Shown here in pieces: positions 7,051 through 12,959 of a stretch of 13,360 bases of DNA (position 1 is the stretch's first letter; every line of letters begins with the position of its first letter). The position numbers were made by a program, and so were the translations under genes. Origin of the DNA: Ceratorhiza oryzae-sativae (taxonomy: Eukaryota > Basidiomycota > Agaricomycetes > Cantharellales > Ceratobasidiaceae); assembly GCA_030998015.1 (NCBI GenBank), contig JARWMV010000219.1, positions 1 through 13,360 on the forward strand. The letters run 5' to 3'. The notes beneath the pieces are model-generated. The model made no database searches. It was not told the DNA's origin and saw only the letters and a program-made list of their open reading frames with translations.

Positions 7051-7148
7051 TCCAACTCTCTGATCGCGCCTTTAGGCGCGGCCTAAGCGCTGAGGACTCC
7101 TAAATTGGGGGTGATTTGCGCAGGCAAATCTACACCCCCAATTTGGGG
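7051..7148 (+). repeat. Family G element, copy 2, with AAATA flanks
   Basis: A 98-bp element matching 1875-1972 in the same orientation. AAATA directly precedes it (7046-7050) and directly follows it (7149-7153), consistent with a 5-bp target duplication. It lies between the LAGLIDADG_2 gene and the second-domain pieces of the intron 1 HEG. Confidence 0.85.
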
Positions 7149-7164
7149 AAATAAATTTAAAGGC

Positions 7165-7337
7165 CCGCCGGCGTTAGAGGGAATCCTAAAGATTCCCTCG
7201 TAGAAAATGACGACCGTTCGTCATTTTCAGCCGGCGGCTAAATATCGATATTATGCCGCGCACTAGCAATCGCAAACGGTTGCGATTGCTCACGTTGGTT
7301 GGTGGGACAAGTCCCACCAGCAACTAACGCGCGCGGG
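7165..7337 (+). repeat. Family C short copy (opposite orientation)
   Basis: Runs from CCGCCGGCG to TAACGCGCGCGGG and contains the GATTCCCTC, GACGACCGTTCGTC, ATATCGATAT, GCAATCGC and GGTGGGAC hairpins. It cuts the C-terminal end of the LAGLIDADG_2 gene after DIMPSMM, about five residues before the usual family end. Confidence 0.9.
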
Positions 7338-7574
7338 CATCATGGATGGCATGATGTCTTTTAACAGAAACTGCAAAACAGCCAATGATTTTTGCGGAAT
7401 TCGTATTTTGTAACCGTCCCGGTCTTTATTAATAGTGCATTTGAGATCCCATTTCTCATTTAGAGTTTTGGCCAATAGTTCGACTTCTTCTATTGTAAAA
7501 CCTTGAGTATGTAATATTACTACATGGAAAGTATTACAAAAACTACCATCGTCTGCCAGCCAATAGGCCAAAGA

Positions 7575-7693
7575 CAAAGGCCTCCCAATGCGTTACCAAG
7601 CCTGTAAGGCACGCCCTACGGGCCAGCGTATTGGGAGAGCCTTTACCCCCCCAAACAATGCAGCATAGCTGCATCAGTTTGGGGGGTCAAAGG
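7575..7693 (+). mobile_element. H-A' composite palindromic element, copy 3
   Basis: Direct repeats CAAAGG at 7575-7580 and 7688-7693, 113 bp apart. The middle GCCTTT (7639-7644) is the exact inverse of AAAGGC and can pair with either flank. Excision restores the LAGLIDADG_2 reading frame, which gives the best evidence for element borders in this family. Confidence 0.92.
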
Positions 7694-7980
7694 TGTAAGC
7701 AGCTCTTTTATGTTAGCCGGAACAATTTTTTTCCCTGAAGAATAGAATAGTTCGTACAGCTCATTAAAACAAGGTAAAGAGTAAGTATAAAAGGTTACTC
7801 GAGAATAAATCATTCCCGTCACTTTGTGAGCTGACATATTAAAGACTTTAGGTTCTGAGCTGCAATAATCCTTAAATAGAAAGTACAAATGGTCTAAATA
7901 GTCTTTGTGAACAGTACCTTGTGAAAACATTAATCTAGCATTTACACCTTGTTTCTGAATGTTTATATCGCCCAGGCAAA

Positions 7981-8036
7981 GGTATTGCGAGGTAGCCTGG
8001 ACCCCAGAGGTTCCAGGCTACCTCGGAATCAGGCGC
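7981..8036 (-). repeat. Diverged family E hairpin in LAGLIDADG_2 motif 1
   Basis: The inverse of the E consensus, with the ends GGTATTGCGAG and CTCGGAATCAGGCGC kept but a changed stem: GTAGCCTGGA pairs with TCCAGGCTAC, where other copies have GTACCCTGGA and TCCAGGGTAC. The C-G to G-C exchange is compensated. The insertion keeps the frame and contains a single stop codon, TAG. Confidence 0.85.
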
Positions 8037-8299
8037 CCTATTAAAATATCTCTTAATTCCGAGGTTAGTGAAATGGATTCTCTTTCAACCTTCTTTAAAC
8101 TTAACCGCCGTAAGGGTTTATCATCAGCCGGTTTAACGGGGACTAAAGACATAATTCCTACACAGAAATCAATAGGCTGAATATATTCGGCAATAAGCAA
8201 TAAAGCACTTAACAACGCAATAATTGTTATTGCGGTTTTGGCTTTTGCCTTTAAGATTAAGAAAAGTATTGCAATTACAGAATTTTTGGAGTTAATAAA

Positions 8300-8435
8300 T
8301 AAAATAACTCCGCTCCCTGGATCTCTAGAGATCCAGGAGGCGGAGTTAGCTACTGCCCCCCAAACATGTGCAGCTACGCTGCATTGTTTGGGGGGTCAAT
8401 GGCGACATTGCAATTATTGGGGGTCTACAGCGGCT
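8300..8435. repeat. Hairpins at the 5' end of the LAGLIDADG_2 gene
   Basis: 8310-8350 is a stem TAACTCCGC...GCGGAGTTA enclosing CTGGATC/GATCCAG. It is followed by a family A hairpin (8355-8395) and by CAATGGCGACATTG plus CAATTATTGGGGGTC (8397-8432). That last unit occurs inverted at 2232-2274 with an extra inner hairpin. Confidence 0.8.
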
Positions 8436-8770
8436 AACACGGATAATAAAAATTTGTTCACCATGTTGGGTTTTATTTTAAATTGTGCCTATGCTTTCGC
8501 ATTTCTAATTATTTCCTCCACTAGACTTAGTCTAGTTAGAATCTAAACATGTACGTTTACATACAGGCTACTACTCGACTACTAGAATTTTAACCCGTAC
8601 GAAAAAATTTTAGAAAAAGGCTGGATCCAATATAAGAATAAATTAGCTCTATTCCAAAAACCAAGAGAAAAGTTATTTTTATACAGGATGGGTTTTACCC
8701 TGAAACTTAAATTAAACTAGGCTAAAGAATTTAGTGCTCCATCTAGCAAAAACTTTATTTTTGTTTGTTT
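8436..8770. other. Unassigned AT-rich stretch inside rps3 intron 1
   Basis: No convincing frame on either strand. On the minus strand there is a short hydrophobic stretch (ITFLLVFGIELIYSYIG, about 8680-8630) without recognisable homology, a CTAGACTAAGTCTAG palindrome (8522-8536) and an ATGCGAAAGCAT hairpin with a GAAA-type loop (8490-8501). This is where the lost second LAGLIDADG motif, or the 5' part of a host intron for the LAGLIDADG_2 gene, would be expected. I could not identify either. Confidence 0.4.
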
Positions 8771-8868
8771 CCCCAAATTGGGGGTGTAGATTTGCCTGCG
8801 CAAATCACCCCCAATTTAGGAGTCCTCAGCGCTTAGGCCGCGCCTAAAGGCGCGATCTGAGAGTTGGA
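8771..8868 (-). repeat. Family G element, copy 3 (98 bp, inverted)
   Basis: Reverse complement of 1875-1972 and 7051-7148. TTTGTT occurs on both sides (within 8764-8770 and at 8869-8874), a possible duplication that is ambiguous because of the T-runs. It follows the EGLQQ codons of the intron 1 HEG. Confidence 0.88.
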
Positions 8869-8883
8869 TTTGTTGTAAACCTT

Positions 8884-9000
8884 CAATAGCCCCCCAATGC
8901 GTTACCAAGCCTGTAAGGCACGCCCTACGGGCCAGCGTATTGGGGGGCTATCACCCCCCCCAAACAATGCAGCGTAGCTGCATTAGTTTGGGGGGTCAAT
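8884..9000 (+). mobile_element. H-A' composite palindromic element, copy 4
   Basis: CAAT flanks at 8884-8887 and 8997-9000, 113 bp apart. The middle GGCTAT (8945-8951) is the inverse of ATAGCC at the left border. Excision gives the HEG sequence GAHLTIEGL in frame. The insertion point corresponds to that of copy 2 in the other domain of the same HEG. Confidence 0.9.
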
Positions 9001-9144
9001 TGTCAAATGAGCTCCCTGACCCATAAGATCAACTATTTGTTCAAATAACAATAAATCTGCACGTTTTTGAGTTAGAAGTGGATATTCTGTAAAATGTAGA
9101 GTATTATAATATTTTTTAAATCTTTACGGTTAGCTACTGAATAT

Positions 9145-9530
9145 CCGCCGGCGTTAGAGGGAATCCTAAAGATTCCCTCGTAGAAAATGACGACCGTTCG
9201 TCATTTTCAGCCGGCGGCTAAATATCGATATTATGCCGCGCACTAGCAATCGCAAACGGTTGCGATTGCTCACGTTGGTTGGTGGGACAAGTCCCACCAG
9301 CAACTAACGCGCGCGGGCCCCCGCTCTATCGGCTAAAATCTTAGGTGTAACCCAAGATTTCAGCCGCCCTGCCTAGAGAACTGCGCTTTAGCGCACGTCT
9401 TGGCAGGGGTAATAAAGCGGAGGGTCAACGACCCGTGGGCATTGTTAACGAGGCCGCGTTCGCGGCGAGCCGCGCGCACGCCAGGGCCGCCTTGGCAAGC
9501 CAAGGCGTTCGCAGGCGTGCACGGGTCATA
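9145..9530 (+). repeat. Family C module, copy 3 (386 bp, inverted partner of 4015-4400)
   Basis: Apparently identical to the reverse complement of 4015-4400, including the 45-bp hairpin insert and the flanking CATA/TATG. ATAT is present at both borders (9141-9144 and 9528-9531), a possible short duplication. It splits HEG 1 after RVDTTNN. Confidence 0.92.
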
Positions 9531-9620
9531 TTATTCGTAGTATCTACTCGAATTGTACCAACTCCTCCAAAAAATTCTGGTAACTGGCCCAATAATTCCT
9601 TATCTCTGATATTTAATCCA

Positions 9621-9656
9621 ACCCCAAATTGGGGGTGTAGATTTGCCTGCGCAAAT
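9621..9656 (-). repeat. Partial family G hairpin in HEG 1
   Basis: Only the terminal hairpin of family G is present (CCCCAAATTGGGGGTGTAG followed by ATTTGCCTGCGCAAATC). It interrupts HEG 1 between GWRVQ and GLNIRDKE. Its removal, leaving one G, restores the frame as GWRVQVGLNIRD, but the exact borders are ambiguous. Confidence 0.75.
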
Positions 9657-9827
9657 CTTGGACCCTCCAGCCTGTTTTGTAACTGGTATCTTTGTAAATT
9701 GAAGTAGAAAAAGAACCCTCAGCGTCGACTAACCCTGAGACAAAGTAAGGATTAAGTTTTGCTTTTTCATGACTTGATGTAGAAAAATTTGAACTATTTA
9801 ATTGTTTAGAAGGGATTTTGATAAGAT

Positions 9828-10155
9828 AGTTTCTTTCGAAACCCATTAGAGTACACCTTAATTGCAATGTAAATGCTACTAAAGCATCGCAATAACTACC
9901 GTCTACTCGTTGCTCTTTTACAAATATTGTAACTACTAAGAATAAACAAAAACATTTCACTAAGGTAATTAAAATATCTGACTTAGATCCGCGATTGCCC
10001 ATTTCTCTTTCGATCATATTAAAACTTGTTACTATACATGAGTGATTAGTTCATCCACACATAAACTTTCGAATATGGCTTAGTATTTTAATCTTTAGGG
10101 TGTCCCCGGAGTTTGATAGTTTTCCCCATAATGGAGTTTTCCCAGAACTCCAAAC
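9828..10155 (-). ncRNA. Group I intron core of rps3 intron 1
   Basis: Block for block like the core at 5783-6074: a P2-like hairpin GGAGTTCTGGGAAAACTCC, ACTATCAAACTCCGGGGACA (near 10103-10122), ATCGCGGATCTAAGTC (about 9982-9997), AAAAGAGCAACGAGTAGACG (about 9900-9919), and TGTACTCTAATGGGTTTCG (about 9836-9854). The frame reads NSGDTLK, CGWTNH, NRGSKS, KEQRVDGS, where W is TGA. The distance from CCT to the pairing GGG is 12 bases in both introns. Confidence 0.75.
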
Positions 10156-10695
10156 AGGTTTAAATCTTGACTTTTCAGTTGGAATTGCCCCTAGAATAGG
10201 TGAGTAATCTGGGTCTTCTAGCCGCGCTAGAGAATGGGGTCCTTTTGATTCGGTGATCGGCTGTAGCCTTATTTGATTTTCAGTGTCGGCTAAAGTCGAT
10301 AAATTAGCCGTGCTATGTCGCGGCATTGTCGGAGCATAGTATGATTTCAGATTTTGTTCTGTAAAGTAAAAACATAAGCTTATTATAACAGTTCTAGGCG
10401 TAATAGCATAAAAAGGTGTGCTAATTAGAGAAGACAATCTAAGGTAAAAATTTGTTATAATTTTATTTGCTTTTTTTCTGTTAGCATGTTCCGTAGAAGC
10501 TCCTAAGGAAGAAAAGTTATATGACAATCCTTGCCCGGCATATAGAGAAGCCGAACTAAAGCTTGGGTTAATTACTTTTTTTAATAGATGGCTTGTAGCC
10601 ACATTATCAGGGCTAAACCCGATATTGCTTGGCTTAGGGTTTGGTACTGCGCTTTCAGCGCTAAAGCCGTTAGTTAGATTTGGATTATTTTTCAT
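10156..10695 (-). CDS. rps3: Ribosomal protein S3, exon 1 (N-terminus)
   Basis: Encodes the first 180 residues of uS3. The N-terminal part (residues 1-75) is low in recognisable similarity. Residues about 91-111 (STPFYAITPRTVIISL) match the block with the pattern SxPxxxxTPxxVxIxxFYY found in fungal S3 before the central domain. Residues about 120-180 are polar and variable, as is common in this protein. ATG at 10695 follows an AT-rich leader. The exon ends at CCT (10156), chosen because the following bases align with the start of intron 2. Joining the three exons at zero phase gives 351 residues, which is within the fungal size range. The N-terminal assignment is weaker than for exons 2 and 3. 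Confidence 0.72.
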
Positions 10696-10963
10696 TTATT
10701 TTTATTATTAAAGGATAAGATACGGTAACACAGTATTAATTGTTTTTTTTGGTAAAATAAATACTGCAGCTACGCTGCAGTACTCCAAATTGTTTATGGG
10801 CTGTAAGTCCTTAAAACTTTTGGTTGAATAAAAAAAACATGATTTGTATGTACGTCAGCAAATTAATTTTTCCTCCTCTTCCCTTTCAGCATCTACCCCC
10901 CAAACAATGCAGCGCAAGCTGCATATGTTTGGGGGAAGAGACCGCTGCCGCTGTTAGATCGCT
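10696..10963. repeat. Region upstream of rps3 with two hairpins and a shared leader
   Basis: 10762-10782 is a bare family A core (ATACTGCAGC-TA-CGCTGCAGTA). 10870-10934 holds an A' hairpin preceded by a non-palindromic pyrimidine-rich leader (TTCCTCCTCTTCCC, TTTCAGCATCTACC). All 65 bp recur at 12729-12793. No gene seen; a promoter for rps3 would be expected near here but no motif is recognisable. Confidence 0.7.
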
Positions 10964-11296
10964 CTATCTTACCCGTGCCCGCCTACGATCGCAGCTTAAG
11001 CTGCGGCCCTGGCGTGCGCGGGCTCGCGGCCAGAGGGGCCGCCTCGAGCACAACCTCGGAATCAGGCGCCTCCCGTGGTGGATGGGCCCGAGCGTAGCGA
11101 CGGTCCTCACCACCACGGGGGGTACGATAGAACGGCCGATTGCGGCAGCGTACTCCTAATTTTATCGCTTACGCGATAAAATTGGGGTAAATTTATTTCT
11201 TTAGTTTGTTTTTGGGTTCATCAGCCAAAATTATATCCTCCCTCAGCAGTGCGCAAAGGGAACCATTTGCGCGGTAGGCTAAATAGCCTCGGTTTT
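10964..11296. repeat. GC-rich palindrome array
   Basis: Begins ACCCGTGCCCGCC and is related to family D. 11000-11046 is the inverse of 12576-12622 (GCTGCGGCCCTGGCG...GGCCGCCTCG). 11056-11070 keeps an end of family E (CTCGGAATCAGGCGC). 11070-11120 is a stem CCCGTGGTGG/CCACCACGGG around GGGCCCGAGCG. 11160-11183 is ATTTTATCGC/GCGATAAAAT. 11240-11263 is TGCGCAAA/TTTGCGC. No coding frame of interest. Confidence 0.75.
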
Positions 11297-11552
11297 ATGA
11301 CCCGTGCACGCCTGCGAACGCCTTGGCTTAAGCCAAGCAAGCTTGGCTCATATTGACCTTAAGGTCAATAATCAAGCCAAGGCGGCCCTGGCGTGCGCGC
11401 GGCGTCTGATTCCGAGGTACCCTGGAACTTAAAGTTCCAGGGTACCTCGCAATACCTCGCCGCGAACGCGGCCTCGATAACCATACCCCTCGGGTCAACA
11501 GCATGTATTTATATATAAATACAATGCTGGTTGACCCTAAGCGGGGGTATGA
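11297..11552 (+). mobile_element. Family D element, copy 3, with ATGA target repeats
   Basis: ATGA at 11297-11300 and 11549-11552 flanks a 248-bp element (11301-11548) nearly identical to 4885-5133, including nested family E (11403-11461) and the AT-rich AACAGCATG hairpin. Differences are small: CTTAAAG for CTGAAAG in the E loop, CCTCGGG for CCACGGG, and one G fewer in the final run. Confidence 0.9.
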
Positions 11553-12258
11553 TACAAAAACGACCTCTACTGAGGGACCTAATCACAAGATGGTGGCGTG
11601 TCCTCTAGCTGAAATTGTTGCACGTACGTGCAACAACTTCACGCTTGAGGCGGAACTACCCACCTACCGATTAATAAGGGGGATACCGTTTTCATTTTTC
11701 GGGCGGTTTGAAAAATATAAATTTCGGAGAACGGAGAAAATAAAATAAGGCTAATTTGAAGAAATAGTTCCTGGCACTAAGATCGCCGTACTTAGTACGG
11801 GCTTTACTGCCCGCGCTGAGCCAACTTTCACAGCAGATGGATCGTCTTATCATTGATCGACCCTATGGCCGAAATCCTAGGATTTCGGCAGGGTAAAGTA
11901 CCAGAATAAATCGTCCTGGCCAGAGATCTCAGGCGAAGCGATTTTGGGTTAAGAAATGTCAACAACATTTCTATACACGGGGTTAATAGCAATTTATTTT
12001 TCGCTAATACTCTTTTCTTGCCACGCGCTGTGTGCGCGCCTAAAAGTGAAGCGTGCACTAGTGCAAACTGCTATTTTGGCAGAAAAAAGTACTGCGGTTA
12101 AAGTTATAATTTTATTTTACTCTAACTTCTCTTTTATGATATTTTATCGGTACTTTGTACTAGTTTATGATGACGAATTTTGACTGAGCCCTTCGAGGCT
12201 GAAGTAAAAAACGTTTCGGAAATCCCCTCTGGTAAATTTTTAATCAAGATAATTTACG
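11553..12258. other. No convincing gene; scattered hairpins
   Basis: 11612-11639 is the TTGTTGCACGTACGTGCAA palindrome with flanks inverted relative to 6895-6922. 11788-11812 is GTACTTAGTAC plus GGGC...GCCC, and 11871-11890 is GCCGAAATCCTAGGATTTCG. A 75-codon plus-strand frame at 11956-12183 is hydrophobic (FLYTGLIAIYFSLILFSC) with no family resemblance; it could be chance in AT-rich DNA. No rRNA or tRNA signature seen. Confidence 0.5.
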
Positions 12259-12331
12259 AGCCGAAAAAAGGAATTGAACCCTTATTACACCGACATGAGC
12301 GATGAGTTTTAACCACTTAAACTATTTCAGC
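12259..12331 (-). tRNA. trnM(cat): tRNA with CAT anticodon (elongator Met, or Ile if lysidine-modified)
   Basis: 73 bases form a full cloverleaf. The acceptor is GCTGAAA/TTTCGGC with discriminator T. The D stem is GTTT/AAAC around a GG-containing loop. The anticodon stem is CATCG/CGGTG with loop CTCATGT. The variable loop has 4 bases, and the T arm is AAGGG/CCTTT around TTCAATT. The G1-C72 pair and the lack of three consecutive G-C pairs in the anticodon stem argue against an initiator. Position 37 is G rather than the usual A for this anticodon. No CCA is encoded. The gene is upstream of rps3 on the same strand. Confidence 0.85.
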
Positions 12332-12389
12332 TATTTTAAGGTTTTGTTTCAAGAGGTGAAATATCAGGATCCCTGTAAATCTAATATGA

Positions 12390-12660
12390 CCCGTTCTCGG
12401 CGAGATAGCGGGCGTCTGATTCCGAGGTACCCTGGAACTTAAAGTTCCAGGGTACCTCGCAATACCTCGCCGCGAACGCGGCCTCGAGATCCATACCCAC
12501 GGGGGATAGTACGCCGGAATCTTCCTTCCCGTGGGGTTAGGGACCGTCGCTCCGCTCGGGCCCATACCCCAAGCCCGAGGCGGCCCCTCTGGCCGCGAGC
12601 CCGCGCACGCCAGGGCCGCAGCTTATCCTCTAGCTAGGGGACGGGTCGGGAATCCCTCAG
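12390..12660. repeat. Palindrome cluster with family E and inverted 47-bp unit
   Basis: 12412-12470 is a family E copy next to CGCGAACGCGGCCTCG, as in D. 12500-12560 includes a CCCACGGGG...CCCCGTGGGG-like pairing with GATAGTACGCC between. 12576-12622 is the inverse of 11000-11046. 12623-12645 is CCTCTAGCTAGGGG followed by ACGGGTCGG, the empty form of the site that carries the GCACGTACGTGC palindrome at 11612. Confidence 0.75.
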
Positions 12661-12954
12661 GCATACTGTTGCTCTTTAATATCTACTGAGCAATTTCACC
12701 GCTCTAAAGATAGCCATACGCTGCAGTGTTCCTCCTCTTCCCTTTCAGCATCTACCCCCCAAACAATGCAGCGCAAGCTGCATATGTTTGGGGTCAGATG
12801 CCACTCAAACATGTGCAGCTACGCTGCATTGTTTGAGGGGCATCCGCCCCCCAATAAGGTAATGGCCCCCCCCCCAATACGTTTGTGACGCATTGGGAGG
12901 CCATTGCCTTATTGGGGGTCACCTGCGTCTGTGGTCGTGTTCCAGGAACACGGC
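12661..12954. repeat. A' and nested A/H-like hairpins
   Basis: 12661-12728 has nothing recognisable. 12729-12793 duplicates 10870-10934. 12798-12843 is a family A hairpin with arms ACTCAAACA / TGTTTGAGG and an outer GATGCC/GGCATC. 12847-12918 is a long stem CCCCCAATAAGG...CCTTATTGGGGG enclosing AATGGCC/GGCCATT and a short H-like hairpin (CCCAATACG / CGCATTGGG). 12925-12962 is CGTCTGTGGTCGTGTTCC / GGAACACGGCCGCAGACG. Confidence 0.75.
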
Positions 12955-12959
12955 CGCAG

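Larger units (their letters stand above)
7338..8215 (-). pseudogene. LAGLIDADG_2 homing endonuclease nested in rps3 intron 1
   Basis: A near-complete LAGLIDADG_2 enzyme in three pieces. 8215-8037 carries a hydrophobic start and LTSELRDILIG; an open frame extends upstream to about 8300, so the TTG start is uncertain. 7980-7694 reads GDINIQKQGVNARLMFSQG, YLFKDYCSSEPKV-like sequence and ANIKELLTP. 7574-7338 has the second motif LAYWLADDGSF, then GFTIEEVELLAKTLNEKW, CTINKDRDGYKIRIP and LLKDIMP. A family E hairpin (7981-8036) replaces the end of motif 1, and H-A' (7575-7693) splits TP-L-SLAYW; removal of the latter restores LLTPLSLAYWL. The 3' end is truncated by a family C copy. It lies inside the span of another HEG. 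Confidence 0.83.
6484..9830 (-). pseudogene. LAGLIDADG_1 homing endonuclease of rps3 intron 1, fragmented
   Basis: Pieces in minus-strand order: 9830-9657 with motif 1 FVSGLVDAEGSF (9744-9709); 9620-9531 (NIRDKELLGQL, FFGGVGTIRVD); 9144-9001 (RKDLKNII, then in another frame HFTEYPLLTQKRADLLLF); 8883-8869 (EGLQQ); about 6982-6945 (RFSDLSDKIIPFL); 6732-6647 (KYPLLGLKILDFLDWCRIAD); 6542-6484 (EGLEEIRKIKSGMNRGRKQ, TAA). Elements at 9621, 9145, 8884, 8771, 7051 and 6543 separate the pieces. A frameshift near 9095 and failure to find the second-domain LAGLIDADG motif point to decay. The central gap holds a LAGLIDADG_2 gene. Removing the two H-A' elements restores HLTIEGL and HLTFEGL. Confidence 0.82.
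6450..10155 (-). other. rps3 intron 1 (group I, 3706 bp) with nested HEGs
   Basis: Bounded by exon CCT at 10158-10156 and by the G of CCATG at 6450. The core (9828-10155) reads in frame with exon 1, provided TGA at 10051-10053 is Trp. A decayed LAGLIDADG_1 gene follows, with a LAGLIDADG_2 gene in its middle and nine or more palindromic elements. The HEG stop (6484-6486) is 34 bp from the intron end. Confidence 0.8.

Noticed and set aside
9435..9707. 90-codon plus-strand frame
   Set aside because: Antisense to HEG 1 and made largely of a family C module.
11956..12183. 75-codon hydrophobic plus-strand frame as a possible membrane protein
   Set aside because: No similarity to atp8, nad3, nad4L or other small mitochondrial proteins, opposite strand to all genes, and AT-rich DNA favours hydrophobic frames.
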